Source: Acanthaster planci (lineage: Eukaryota; Echinodermata; Asteroidea; Valvatida; Acanthasteridae). Taken from it: DNA of 64,000 nt. Location: contig NW_019091416.1 in assembly GCF_001949145.1 (NCBI RefSeq), positions 1,655,132 through 1,719,131 of the forward strand, in the 5' to 3' direction. Each line of letters begins with the position of its first letter. The stretch's first letter is position 1. Below the pieces are notes generated by a model, which made no database searches, had not been told where the DNA came from, and saw only the letters and a program-made list of their open reading frames with translations. The translations under genes were made by a program, and so were the position numbers. Below, one piece after another: positions 1 to 12,902 of this stretch.

Positions 1-2
1 TC

Positions 3-893
3 AGTAAAAATGCTGTGATTGCTCAACGCGATGGAAGGTTCTGCTTTATGTTTCGCGTGGGTGACATTCGAGACTCCCACCTTTTTGAAGCGCATTTGCG
101 GGCGTACCTCATCAAACCGCGAGTGACTGCTGAAGGGGAGATCATTCCACTGCACAGTTTCAACATGGATTTAGATTTTGACACTGGAGAGGACAGGATA
201 TTTCTAGTATGGCCTCTCATTATATGCCATGAAATCGACGAAGACAGCCCGTTATACGAATACTCTGCCAAGGGGCTTGAGAATGCTGACTTTGAGATTG
301 TAGTAATCTTGGAAGGCATCGTGGAGCAGACTGGCCTCACCACACAAGCCCGGACCTCCTACCTGCCCTCGGAGATAATGTGGGGTTACCGCTTCGCCAG
401 CTCTGTGGTCTTCTTGAAGAGCGAAAATGACAAGCAGTATGACATTGACTACTCCAAGTTTGACCAGATTTACCACGCACCTGAAACGCCACGCCTTAGT
501 CCAAAGGAGAACGATATGAGGAAGAGACGGGCTGCCTCCATCTCGGAATCACCCATGGACCCTCTGGATTCCCTCCGAGACTACATCCTGAAAGTCATGA
601 GAGAGGCTAAAATTGACGATGCTGACAAGGACCAGGATACGGACCTGCGGAACCGGATATACAACAAGAGATTGGAAGCTCTGACATCTCGCGACAAAAC
701 GCGGTTCAAGAGTCGCAGCAGTGAGCACCTGTCAGTGAACCGGGTAAAGAATGCCTTCCCCCTTGTTGCGGCCAAAAGCGAGTCCATTGATAAAATGACG
801 ATCAACACTGATGACACGGCTTATCGGCGGAACTCCGGCCAGAACTCTAGTGACGGAAATGTCAGTCCGCTTTCCAGAGAGTCTCACGTATGA
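3..893 (+). CDS. KCNJ: Inward-rectifier potassium channel (Kir2/Kir3-like), last coding exon, 5' partial
   Basis: This is the C-terminal 296 residues of a Kir channel, a plasma-membrane tetramer passing K+ inward under PIP2 control. The frame is open from base 3, so the start, both membrane helices and the pore lie upstream of the window. Visible family signatures are SKNAV at the edge, LIKPRVTAEGE, DRIFLVWPLIICHEIDE, DFEIVVILEG and TQARTSYLPSEIMWGYRF, which together form the cytoplasmic immunoglobulin-like domain. The local motif RVGDIRDSH has Asp and His five residues apart, as in the Na+ site of GIRK channels; Kir2 has Asn at that Asp. The protein ends ESHV, a class I PDZ ligand (S-x-V) like the GIRK ESKV ending. 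The roughly 125 residues before the end are polar and family-variable. The exact subfamily is uncertain: the sequence mixes Kir2 and Kir3 features. The stop is TGA at 891-893. Confidence 0.95.
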   Translation, partial: SKNAVIAQRDGRFCFMFRVGDIRDSHLFEAHLRAYLIKPRVTAEGEIIPLHSFNMDLDFDTGEDRIFLVWPLIICHEIDEDSPLYEYSAKGLENADFEIVVILEGIVEQTGLTTQARTSYLPSEIMWGYRFASSVVFLKSENDKQYDIDYSKFDQIYHAPETPRLSPKENDMRKRRAASISESPMDPLDSLRDYILKVMREAKIDDADKDQDTDLRNRIYNKRLEALTSRDKTRFKSRSSEHLSVNRVKNAFPLVAAKSESIDKMTINTDDTAYRRNSGQNSSDGNVSPLSRESHV

Positions 894-3800
894 CACAGTA
901 GGTAAGTCAAAGATTGACACGCTGTTGGAATTTGCTAACAATGCCAACGGCATTCATCAAATATGAATTACTCGTACTGGGTATCTTGCCTTTTTATGAA
1001 GACTGTTGTACACAAACCTACTTCACCAAATTTTGAGTTCAAACTGTTCTTTGGATGCGCATATTTTGGCCACTTCTTTAATTAATTAACATCAAAGAGC
1101 AACCAAGGAAACCCAGTCAACCTGTTCACTGTTGGAAAATTTCAAGTTTAAGTACCCAAATTGAATAATTTTTTTTTTCACTCTAGTTACATGTATTTTA
1201 CATTATTTAATACATTGTATTGCAGTGTACGGTTAAGATGTTCAAACATGCACTACAAGCTAATGTACGTCTTGTGTAAACTTGCAGGTGTGTGAAGGGT
1301 TTTGTATACATGTACATGCTTACATGCGCATGTATGGTTTTGTGTACTTAACATGATTAAGATTAGGAAGTAATTTACAAAGTAGGCCTCCAAACAAAAC
1401 TATTTTTTTTCTTTGGTAAAAAAAATCTTCCCCTTTGTCAGTGTATTTCAGAGTGTTTCTGCGGTTTTATTAAACATCACTCATTTGGTTTATTTGGAGT
1501 TAAAACCCCTAGTATTTTGAATTGTTACATGTACATTGTGTTTTTTAGAACGTGCCTTTACAGAAATGAGAGGAGAAAGTCTCAAAGTTTGGAAAGTTCT
1601 CAATTTTTCATGCCGTCACGACAGCTCTGTGCCTGTATTGGAAAGTGTCGTGATTATTTTGTTGGGTGGGAATTTTGTCTTCAAAAACATATTTGCTGAG
1701 TGTGAATGAAGATTCTGAGACATCAGATGCTCTTTTGGTACAAGGATTTAACCTGGGATGAGGTAGTGGCCGTGCTACAAGACGTGCATGTTTTGGTCAA
1801 GAATTATTATTCGCTTATTCAACTGACACAGTAAAGGGCGGGGGGAGGGGGGAGTCTTGTTAGCAGTGTTTGCCCATGGCAATGGTTTCTATAAGTGTTC
1901 TAACCTCCAAGAACATTTATTTGTATTGTCGGGAATAAGCATGTAAGCAGTAGAACGCTCTGTTCATGCAAAGTCGTTATCTCCTTTTGAAGTAACAAAG
2001 GGACGCAGCACAGTACACATGTACATGTACTTGTCGATTTTGGAATCAAAATGGACGTGAACACGTTTTTGATTTTCATTTCAAAAATGGAAAACTCTCT
2101 CTGGTCTTATTCCATTGATAGCCTTTACACTGATACAAATGAATAACAGGTTGTGGAGTACTCAAGGTGTGGCAAAAATATATGAGGGAAAAACCTCCTT
2201 GCCGAACAGCACTGGCCCCCTTTACTGTATTTTATGCCATTACTGTTAAACAGATGTGTGACATCCAACCTATGCATTAGGTTGTGATGTTCCCATTTGC
2301 CATGTGACTAGGAATATGCCGTTGAGTTGTTGCACTGTTTAGGATTAAAGATACATCATGTAGGCCAACAGTCCATCATTTGAAGTTAGCCAGAAAAGTA
2401 CCTGATGAGTTGTTGCACATGTATAGAGCCTGAAAGTTGACCCCTGATGGTGCGCTTCTGGAACCCTTGGATAGGAAAAATAACGTGCAAAGTTTTTAGA
2501 ATTTGTAATATTTTTTCATTCAGTTACTTCTTAAAAATTCCAACTCTGAAAAGAGGCTTTGGAAAATAGTTGCTAGTATATCAATGTATAGAAACTGAAA
2601 TTTTACCAGATCTGAAAGAGAAATATCCTGCCAAAAATTGACCCATCACTTCAGAAAATCTAAAATATATGAAGAACAGTCCACTGCAGTGGTCTTGTGT
2701 GCAGATGAACATATACGGTTTGAAATTTCATGGTAGTCTGTCAGTACAAGCGGAAATAGAAACAGATAGAAATATTTCACAAACTGTTTTGAAGTTGATA
2801 AACTTAAAGCAATAATCTACTATATTAGAATCTTTTAGCAAAGATTCTTATATAAATCCTTCGCTGACAACAACTGTGTTATCAACAGATCATGGAACCC
2901 ATTGACTACAGGTAGGTAAATCTTTGCAATGTTTTGTAATCATGTATGATATACATGTAGTAGGTAGGATATCACTGGACGTGAAAGGTCATTGATGAAA
3001 TTTGTTTTTTACCCATCTCCAGATGACTTTTCCTAAATATTAGTTGAAAAAAACAAAGGTGAAATTCCAACATGAGTGTTTCATGGGGTGATTTCAATTA
3101 GGAATTATTCTTGCAACAATTATCGAACGGCCCAATGTAAAATCCCCATAGGCGGACCACACGAGGGTTCCGGAAGCTCAATGCGTGACCTTTTACTCTC
3201 AGGCTCTATTGTTGAAAAGCGTAGTTGGTTTAAAGATGGTCATGGAACTAAACGCCCTGTGAAATTATTCTCTCTGTCATTTTGAAGAAAACATTGAAAG
3301 AAGACCATTTCAGTTACCGGTACTAAAGATGTGTTTTGGGGGAATCCCTTGGGAAGTGCGTGCAAGCGTCATTGGCACACATACACACACCCATATTAGT
3401 GTGTGACATCACTTAGCCGCACTCTGAGTGAACATGAGAACAGATTCCAGACTCTGAATTCAGGCACAATTCAAAACATGACTCTGAAAGTTTAGATCTG
3501 AAATCAAAACCCTGGAATATTGTTTCTCTCTGAATGTACCGGTACGGTATGTGTTGAGCTGAAACTTCATCAGTTCGATCTTGCACTCACGTCTTTAGAT
3601 TTTAAGTAATTTTATTGCCTCAATAAAGGACAAATGATACAAATTAAAGATGAATCCATCTAGTTTTTGTTTCAAAGTCAGAAAAAAAAAAGTTGCCAGA
3701 GATTATTTTCTGCAGATTCACCGACCCTTTAGTTTGGATCATCAACAGTTACATGTACATGTACATGTATGTAGGCTTACGGTAGATCGTCTAAACACAT

Positions 3801-6800
3801 CACTTACCGGGGGATTTTGACTGACAAAATGATTAGCTTTTAGGGGAGAATAAACACCCGAACCTCTGGGTTCTAATTGACTTCCTGTTTACCACCTGCA
3901 TTTGCAGTTTTCTTTGGGCACCCTATTTTTACACACCACGTACAGGATGAATGTATACCTCCATTAAAATTAATGTGCAGGAGAGCGACCCATAATACAA
4001 GTACTCCGAGCATGCGCTTGTTATTACTTTTCACTTTTTTCTGTGTGTAGAGAAGGTTGTCAGGTTTTGTTGAATTGTTTATACCTTAGGCTTGTTTTGC
4101 CAAAGCCAGTTTGTTTGTCCTTGTCTGTTTATGTGTGTCATTCGATCCATCTATCAGTGTTACCCACCCACCTCGTATTTTTAAGCATTGGGCAAGTTCA
4201 GCGACACTTTTTTCTTCACACGTTCATTGGGAGTTAGTGTACACCGATATGCAGTACATCATGTACAATGTACATACATGTAATGTACCTGTATGAATGC
4301 CTCAACCAGACAAATAGGGAAATACTGCATGTGGTCCCTGACTGTTATTTTGGATGTGCTTAATGAAGGAAGAGCTCGTTATCTGCTCCGAGCGGAACAA
4401 TTAAAAGAGGGCGTGTTTTTTGGTACTCGCCGCATAGGCCTGCCTCATGGCACAAGTATATGCGCGTTTGACATGGAGCACGCTGAGAACGCGTAACTAA
4501 TTTATTCTGGCATGTATGGTCTTTGCGGGTATACAGAGCGCGTGCAAGAACTCGCTTGTAACCACCTGTCTGTCTTTTGCCGATTGGGGCTGCACTTCAG
4601 CTTGGGGCGGATTCTGTGGATGGAGATTGACTACTGAAAACTGAGGGATAAGAAATTGCTCGTCCAATTTCTCCAGAGATTCTAGAATTTTCTTGCCTTC
4701 CCATGCCCAGGTTTTGTCAAAGGCTAACATATATTCTTAATGGTTTGCCTTTATGGAAACAATGCTGTGGCTTGGATCCTAGTTGATTCACAGTTGGATT
4801 CTTGGAAGATCATTTGAAATTAATAGTTGATAAAACCCTCTTATGTCTGAGGGAAAATGTTGTGTTCTTTTTTTCCAACACCACCCGAAAAGGTGAATCA
4901 TTACTTCAGCCGTAGTATGTGAGGTATGTTGTGCTGAAGGGCAAGTTATTACTGTGGGAAAGATTTTCCAGCCCAAAATTGTGACGTAGTTCCAAAGCAA
5001 GCTTTTGCATATGCATAAACATCAAATTCTTTATCCGAGCGTCCAGTCTACATGTACATTGGTAAGTGTCAGTTGAATTAGAGTTTTGACAGTTTTCAAC
5101 TGGGCAGTTCAAGCATCCCTGGAAAGGGAAGTGTCTGTGCTTAAGCTGTGTCCGAGACGAGCTTCCAGAGCTATGGCTAGGTCTCTTGTCTACGCGTCTC
5201 CACACATTTCCAATGGAGGAAAGATCTAGACCTAGCTCTAGACAACAGATTCGGATGCAGCCTTATTTTTGAGAGATATGCAGCTACATGTACATGTACA
5301 CCTCCAAATTTGGAGTTCAACAGCGCTGTTGATTTCTTTCAATGACATGTACATTTCTTAATGCACTGCTGGTAACTTAATTAGAATACAGTTGCCGTAA
5401 GCACCATTTGCACTAGGCGGGAAAGCCAACGTGCCCGTTCACCACAGCTACATGTACATGTAAATGTACACTCCACGTGCATGTGGGCACTTGTCTGTTA
5501 CCCCTGCACATACATGTACGACTTCAGCTTAGCAACGGACAGGCCTGATTTAATTTATGGGGACCAGTCACCAGAAAACGTTACTCATTCAGATGAGTAA
5601 TTTTCCCAGATGGGTGTTTACTCTATAGAGTGAAGGTCCCGGAGGCTGACTTGTCTTCTGAATCAGCAGAGACGTACGACGTGCTCATGTATCATTTTTC
5701 CTAGGCACAGTCATCTGTCTCTAGTAGTCATACTCAGATTTCCAAATCTCTGCTGTTGATCTCATAACATGATGCCATGATTGGGACAACTTGTCCAAAA
5801 AGTGCACTGAGACAGATTTCTTGGAGCAGCTGCACACAAAAAGTGTTTCACTTCATGAAAATTTTATCATATGTATATTGGTGATCTGAGCTTACATGTA
5901 CATTCAAATTCTTCCTGTTAAACTTAATTTGTGATGTAAACAATGCCAGTTTTTGTTGTGTGCGACGTATGAATTGGCACCAAAAACCTTCTCCCTGCTC
6001 CTGGCCTCTTTGTTTCTTGGTGGCCTCTAGTACTTCATGTGCTTGATGGCAGGTTCATGTCTATCAGTGTTGCATCGCTGTGCACTGCACTCGTAGGCTT
6101 GATTGGCTTCAACTCCTCTTGGAAGTGACTCTAATCCCATCTAGGATTGACCAAATTCTGATGGTGACCAGAATTAGAAGCAGCATTACCGCAGCCGTAT
6201 GACGCTTGCCTTTGGAAGGTATGCGTGTGTAAAATACCTCTTCGATCAACTAGGCGGCACAATTTGATGAAATGGGCAAATGTGCATGAAAGTCGTGCCA
6301 CTTCAGGAATGTTGTCTCCCCAGATTTGTCTACATGTTCACGTATTAGAAATTAAATCCAAACTTCCAAAGTCAAAAAGCACTTCAGAAAAAAAACCAAC
6401 AAAACACCAAATTGCTCATGAAAAATATTCAGAGTTTTGAATGGATACTTTTATTCCACTCAAGCCTGTTGTATGTAGATGTACACATGTATGTACAAAT
6501 GTGGTATTTATACCTCAAGGACATTTTTCTGACAGACTTAAAATCTTCTGTCCCTCTTACTTGAAGCTAAATATTGTCTGTCCTTTAATGCCCATTCATG
6601 GTTAGTGCACGTTCCCAGTCTCTGCCATGCATGCCATCGCCAAGGCAAATATTGGCAGACCAAGTCAACAATACTGTGCTTCTCATCTTCCCTGTGTGCA
6701 CAGTGGATTAAAAAGTGTTTGGGAACTGCTCAGAGTGCAAACTGTAGTTGAGGAAAATGGACCCACCCTAAATCCCATAGTCCCCCCAGTAGACAGACTA

Positions 6801-8030
6801 GTTTGGCCTTTATCAGGAAGGAGCTTATTTATTGACTCTGGAGACCTCAGGGTACCAGGCAACCTCACTATAGTTAAGCTACAGCCAACTGCCAGGCAAA
6901 TTAAACGTCTATAAGCTTAAGCCCCTTTGAGAGCTAGGCACAGTAGTTGTGTGCAGGTTGCTCTGCAACCTTTCGTCTGACACGCCTGGGCTGGGTGTTG
7001 GAAAATTGACCATCACTCAGTGCACACCATGAATTGATCATGACCAGAATTCCAGAGGAGTGATAAAATTCATGATTGCTTGGCGTGTTTAGATTTTTAT
7101 ATGTGCACGTACATGTTCTGGTACATACATGTACATGTACACGCACCGGTACGTGCAGTTGATGCCTTTTGTGTATTTTTTGATCTGTTTTTTTTTTTTT
7201 TTTGTTTCCTTGTTTTTGTCGAACCATTTAAAGTGATACCTGTATAAGGTGTCCTTAGAATCGTTGCCAAAATACCAGAACTGTAAAGTATTTCTATTAG
7301 TGGCAAGTATACATGTAACCGTCTTCTGTGTGTAGCTGATGTGTCAGCAAGACAAATGCAGCAACACAAGATTTACTCATAGAACTTCCTCCTCATCTGT
7401 TTACCAATGTACCCAGAAAGATCGACTTGGGAATTAGAGACCACAGCCATACAGGCTGTGAGGAGTACGAAGCTTACATACATGTACATGTACATGTATG
7501 GAGTGCCTAGCCTCTCTTTTTTTGCCAAAATGCCAGGCTCTTTTTGTGTTCATCAGACCTACCGGTAAATTTGTATGTACCAACTGTAGTACTGGTACAT
7601 ACTTTTCTTTCTTTTTTTTATTCTGTAGATGGGAAAAAGTAATGAGATACCAAGGGTCTGCATGTGATTTAGGTTGTTTTCCCCTTTATGTTACTTGCAG
7701 TTTTGATTCTAAAAACAAGATGGTTATGGAATTCCTTTAAAGACAAGTTCTGCATACTGAAAGCAGTTTTTTTTTTTACAATAAAAAAAAGTTGCTTCTA
7801 CAAAACTTGATTATGAAATCTACCGATACATGTATGTGTACATTAGAAGGCGTAGTCTTCAAGATCACAGCCTGGAAATGGAACACTGAAACACAGTCGT
7901 GGAAATTTTTGCCAATAAGTTGTCTCCAATTCATCCAAAGTCCTCTTCAGGGTGTCTGCCGTCTCATTCTCGTGACTTTTAGTGCCTGGCTAACAGGTAT
8001 TCTCATGGCCCCCATAGTAACCAAACAAAC
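894..8030. other. Non-coding: probable Kir 3' UTR/intron, then intergenic
   Basis: I see no recognisable coding exon. The stretch is rich in the words ACATGTACATGTA (for example near 2,025, 3,750, 5,285, 5,450, 7,130 and 7,478) and TACCGGTA (3,315, 3,540, 7,560). A G-rich run at 1,838-1,855 could form a quadruplex. The first canonical AATAAA after the Kir stop that I found is at about 3,622, so an unspliced 3' UTR could be about 2.7 kb long. Short open frames here have no family features. Confidence 0.6.
898..907 (+). promoter_or_regulatory. Strong 5' splice-site consensus just after the Kir stop
   Basis: The sequence AG|GTAAGT has its GT at 902-903, eight bases beyond the TGA. If used, the 3' UTR is spliced. 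A junction this close to the stop would not be expected to trigger nonsense-mediated decay. I could not identify a matching acceptor. Confidence 0.35.
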
Positions 8031-8036
8031 CTTTCA

Positions 8037-8145
8037 CAAAAGTGGGTACTCGCCTGGTGCAAAACAGGTCCTTGATTCCTCTCCCCCNCAAAAGTGGGTG
8101 CTCGCGGGGCAAAACAGGTCCTTGATTCCCCCCCCCCCCCCCCCC
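8037..8145. repeat. Two-copy tandem duplication (about 52 bp) ending in an 18-base C run
   Basis: Copies start at 8,037 and 8,089. Both contain AAAAGTGGGT and GCAAAACAGGTCCTTGATTC. A single N at 8,088 separates them, and C18 follows at 8,128-8,145. The N and the homopolymer suggest the consensus is unreliable here. Confidence 0.75.
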
Positions 8146-9424
8146 GAAAAACAGTTAGACCCCTTTTTGTTCCGAGGAAAATGGTAAACCTTTAATCTGA
8201 AATGGAGATGAGGGAAGTTGGATGCCCACATTGTACTGGTATTGTTAGGGTTTCTTTGTCAGATCACTGGATCCTCCCCGAGGAACTGGTGGGATGTTTT
8301 GTGCAGTGCTCCCACCCTGCTGAGCTGTATAGATTCTTGTGGCATCTGTTTTGCTCTGTAATAGGTGAAGAACATTCCTGTTATTTGTCAGGCTGAATAC
8401 TGAATTGTTGTGGGCAGTTATTTTGTTGACTGCTTTAGATTTTGAACCGAAGCATGTTTTTTCAGCGTACACGTATCTGAGTGGGTTTGGATGAAAGGCC
8501 AACAGGTACATTAAGATCTTTTCACAATTGTTGTCAGTGTCATTCTCAACTTATTAGTAACAGAATCAAACCTTGGTTTTAAGTTTGCCAATTCATACTT
8601 GTTATCCCCTGAAGCACCCCTGGGGCAGGGGTTATTTTTAGCAAACTGCAGTGGGGTATGACCTTTTGGGAAAACTGTTAGTAAAAAATACAAAAATAAT
8701 AAATTTTGGATAAAAGTTGAATTTGTTGTGTCGGTACATGTATGTATGTACTGGTTTGTTTCAACTAAGCCTTACATGTTATCTGTAAAGTCATCTGCTT
8801 TGTGTATACCCTCAAATTAACACATATTGTCTTTCAGCAAAGCACTTGACATCACTGGTCCCTAAGGATTTGTTCATGGATTTCACTGGAAAAGCCACTA
8901 CCGCTACCTGTATCATCACATGGTTCAATTAGGAACGAGAGTGAACCAGTGTTCTACGGATTATCTGAACCAGAAATAGTGGCATTATGGTCAAGGGGAC
9001 TTGAATGATAGTGATTGATGAATGCTGTAATGCTTGCTGAAGCATCCTCGTGGATCGAGTCGAGGTTGGAGCATCTGCATGTACATGCACTCATCTGTAT
9101 CTGTTCCCAGTCCAGGGAAGAATTTTCTCGACTGTTATAACAAGAGCCTGGAATTGGACAAGCGAAAATAAATGGTCCTACAAATCAGCGCCGGAAAAAT
9201 ACCAGTAGCACAAACGAAAGTTGAAGGCAGCGTAAAGGTGTTGTATCGTAATTTTTCCAGAAAAAAGGGAGCATTGTGTCAAGCTTGCCAGGTTGCCCCA
9301 TCATCCCGTAAAATTAGAATGGTAGGCATTGGGTACATTGTCTAGAAGGGATTTGGGACAAAAGAAGTGAATCAAGATGCACGCGATTCAGTAGTAATAT
9401 TAGATTTATACATGCATATGAATA

Positions 9425-9483
9425 TTAACCCTAACCCTCCTCAATCCCTCACCTGTTGGAGGATTGAGGAGGGTTAGGGTTAA
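9425..9483. repeat. Perfect hairpin with telomere-like arms
   Basis: Two perfectly complementary 23-base arms (9,425-9,447 and 9,461-9,483) flank a 13-base loop CTCACCTGTTGGA. The arms begin TTAACCCTAACCCT, resembling the (TTAGGG)n telomere repeat. The arm end plus loop (9,443-9,465) recurs with two substitutions at 46,021-46,043, so this is probably a dispersed element or the end of one. Confidence 0.8.
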
Positions 9484-9838
9484 AGATGTGGATGTGAAGG
9501 TTTTTGCAAGTTCTCATCTACATGTACAGGTACATGTACGTGACATTCAAGGAAGAAAGTTGTATGCCAGAGTAACCTCTGTGTTCTGTCAAAGAGTATA
9601 CATGTGCATACGTGTATATGCATACAATTTTTGTACCCTCTTTGATGCATGTACATGTATGGAATAATGGAGCTTTTGTTGGGTCAATGACTTAGATGTT
9701 CAGAAAGTGTGGAAATTCTGTAAAAGTCACCAGCTGCAGGAGAATATTTCATATATGACAACTGGAACCACATGAGGTTCTACATCAGAGATGGCCGACA
9801 TTTAATCTACACGTAATTCCCAAATAGACAACCCATGT

Positions 9839-9902
9839 GTGGTTGGAATTAGCACTTGCGACCCAATGAATCACAAGACGCCTAAGCCACTCAGGCATAC
9901 CC
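9839..9902 (-). mobile_element. Candidate tRNA-derived SINE head
   Basis: On the minus strand the sequence reads TGCCTGAGTGGCTTAGGCG, close to a tRNA-Ser/Leu D-arm and A box (TGGCCGAGTGGTTAAGGCG). It is followed at tRNA-like spacing by GATTCATTGGG and a degraded B box, CTAATTCC. It is too diverged to be a working tRNA. The SINE body would extend to lower coordinates. Confidence is moderate because the B box is poor. Confidence 0.4.
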
Positions 9903-12431
9903 ACTTGTCTCTAGACCTTGCAGTGGCATTTTCATTCGCATGCCCAAGTCATTGGATACTCCCAGCCGACACAAAATGTGGTCGTCATTAAATTAAAACC
10001 GCACAGGCATCATCGCCTAGTTTAAAGTGAGTTGATCGTGGGTTATGCCCGGTGCACACTTTACCACATGCACGTAGCGGTAGTTTTTATGTCTCTTCTT
10101 CCAAGCTTCAAGTGTAGCTGAAGTACTTATTTGTAGTACCCGACAAGTACATGTAAGTGCAGAGATGAGAGTTGATATGGTTGGTTTAGTCTTGTTCAAC
10201 TACTGGTAGTCAAATGCTGTCTGGGCCACACTGACAATAGACATTGGCCGATAATTGGTGTTAGATACATGCATTAAGTTTTTGTGCTGGCAAGTTTTTG
10301 AGGGCCTGCTGATCAGATATCAGAAGAAACAAATACAATTATCAGGGAATGGTGGATTGTTGTTTTCAAAGGGTAGATGGGGTACATGTGACATTTCTAG
10401 ATCTGTCACCCCTTCCAAGCTGAACATAATCTCATTGTGAGGATACACAGCAGTTAACGATCAACTAAATTCCAATCAATCTGCACCTCACATCCTTCAG
10501 GCATTTTGTAGGATTTTGCAAGATTGAGGAAGCAACTTTACAAGAGCCCAGTCGCTACAACTGTATAAAGAATTGGATGTCCTTTGAAAGTTGAAAAAGA
10601 AATTTTTTTATTCACTGAGGAAGTAAAGTTTCTCGTACAAAATTCAAAGCCAATGATTGAACTCCAAATACATTATCAAATGAAATGGTTCGGGGAAATT
10701 TTAGGTTCAGCACTTATTTCATAAATTCCTTTGCTTTTGCTTTTGTATTATATTAAAAAATAGACATACATACTGGTACATGTACAAATGAAAATATATC
10801 AATCTGTTTTCCTCACCCATCCTCTCCAAAACTGTGTCACCTTTGTCGAGGGAGAGGACTATGTTGACGAATTTTGATAAATTGTGACACCTCTTACAGA
10901 TCTGCTGAGTACATGTATCCAGAATGCATTAGAATTTCTTGGTCTCCAGCACCTTTGCAGCGCACGTTGAAAACACGGATATTGTCTATAATGCGTGCCA
11001 ACATTCCCAGGTATCCTGGTGGCGTGCACTTTACGTTGGGAAGATGTTCTTGTCAACGAGGGGTGTCCACTTTGAAATGCAGATTGACAGGTCATTCTTC
11101 AAACTGGCCTACCGGTACATTGCTTCAGCTTGTCAATTGTTGTCTCTGTATGCCAGTTTTACGTTTGAAATCTTTATTATTATGAGCGTGGTTGTGTGGT
11201 GTGCGCACACAAATGCCCCATGGCAAAGTATGTACATGTACAGGTACTTCTCTGTGTGATACTTCCTTTGTTAAAAAGAACGCGTGCATTTGGACATGTA
11301 CCTGTTCCACTACATCATACATGTACATGTATGTTAAAAATGGGCCTGAAAACTTGACAAAACTATCCTTTGGAGTACATTCCAAACTTAAGAATTTGTA
11401 CATGTATCTAGTACACGTACATGTAGGCCTACAGCCTATACAGGTCTCTCTCAACTGGAGATTCTCTGTAGGTTTTGGAGTTGAAGAAAACTCAAGGACA
11501 TTATGCATGACATGAATACATGTGCAGCTGCCTAGAACAGGCTGTGTGCATAATACATGCATGGGTACATGTACAAACTGTATAATGTTCATCACAGAAT
11601 AAGGGACCTGACAGATTGACAGCAAAGCTTTAATGAAATTCGGAGGCTCTCCTGACATTAGCATTGCCTCGCAGTTAGTGTCTCAGTTTCCTAGTGCTCA
11701 GAGTCCAAGAATCTCCATAATGGCAAACTGCCTCAGACCCTCTGAAGCCTTTCTACTCGGTTCGTATTTTTCCCCCCAACATTGATCGGGAATGTCTGGA
11801 CGGGATACATGTATTTCTGTTACATGCACTTTCTCTCAACTTCGGTACCAAAACATGGAAAGGAATTAGATAGTATTAGTTCCACTGTTTAAGCATAAAT
11901 GATAGTATTACACGGTGTAAACTAACCCACTTCCTGCCAGTTCAAAAGAGACTTGACATAATCTGATGTGTGTTTTAATTTCCTCATTCCTTGTTTGTAA
12001 TCCAATAAGCGGAAGGAGGGGAATGGTTCCCTGCACATGAGGTCGCAGTGTTGACAACTGTTGACGAGTGTCTGCACAAGGCGTGCATCAGTTACCGTAG
12101 GATAAGATTTGTACTCTCATTTCTGCCTGCTGTCTTTTAAAGAGGCCATTTTTCAGTTCTCAGGTTTCTTCTAGACTGTTGCTTGGGAACGTACAGCTAT
12201 CTAGGTTCGCGCATGTATTTGTTACTCGAGTATGTTAGTTTTTTGTGTTTTCCATTATAAACACAATCCACTTTTTCTTAAAATACACCTGCACCTTTCA
12301 CTTACTTTAGAAACATCTTATGTACTGGTACAAGACTACCTGTGTTAAGTAAACGAAAACAACACAGTCATCCATGTACAGGAAGAGGCATGATGTACCT
12401 GCACCTTTCGCTTACTAGAAACATCTAATTT
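9903..12431. other. Non-coding intergenic
   Basis: I recognise no gene. ACATGTAC words are frequent, especially at 11,220-11,580. They create long chance open frames in both strands rich in Met, Tyr, Cys, Thr, Val and His. Just before the gap, CTGCACCTTTCrCTTACT plus AGAAACATCT occurs twice (about 12,290-12,318 and 12,399-12,427), so the gap edge lies in a local duplication. Confidence 0.6.
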
Positions 12432-12765
12432 NNNNNNNNNNNNNNNNNNNNNNNNNNNNNNNNNNNNNNNNNNNNNNNNNNNNNNNNNNNNNNNNNNNNN
12501 NNNNNNNNNNNNNNNNNNNNNNNNNNNNNNNNNNNNNNNNNNNNNNNNNNNNNNNNNNNNNNNNNNNNNNNNNNNNNNNNNNNNNNNNNNNNNNNNNNNN
12601 NNNNNNNNNNNNNNNNNNNNNNNNNNNNNNNNNNNNNNNNNNNNNNNNNNNNNNNNNNNNNNNNNNNNNNNNNNNNNNNNNNNNNNNNNNNNNNNNNNNN
12701 NNNNNNNNNNNNNNNNNNNNNNNNNNNNNNNNNNNNNNNNNNNNNNNNNNNNNNNNNNNNNNNNN
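12432..12765. other. Assembly gap (334 N)
   Basis: This is a run of N. Sequence on the left flank is duplicated about 110 bases upstream, so a tandem repeat may have caused the gap. Confidence 0.99.
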
Positions 12766-12902
12766 CTGTAGATGGATCATTTTATGACATGTTACCGGTA
12801 CTCTAACATTTACATCAAAAGAGACGAGGGAGATCAAAGCAGACTGGGCCGACATGGTTCAACCCTAACCCAATTAGCCATTCGTGAGTTACATGTAAAT
12901 TT

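Noticed and set aside
8839-8932. Short open segment after CTTTCAG
   Set aside because: About 30 codons only, no donor or partner exon, no family similarity.
11125-11664. 179-residue minus-strand open frame and overlapping plus-strand frames
   Set aside because: Made of ACATGTAC-derived codons (Met-His-Val-Tyr-Cys-Thr); open on both strands; no family features.
12415-12855. 146-residue minus-strand open frame
   Set aside because: Most of it is the N gap.
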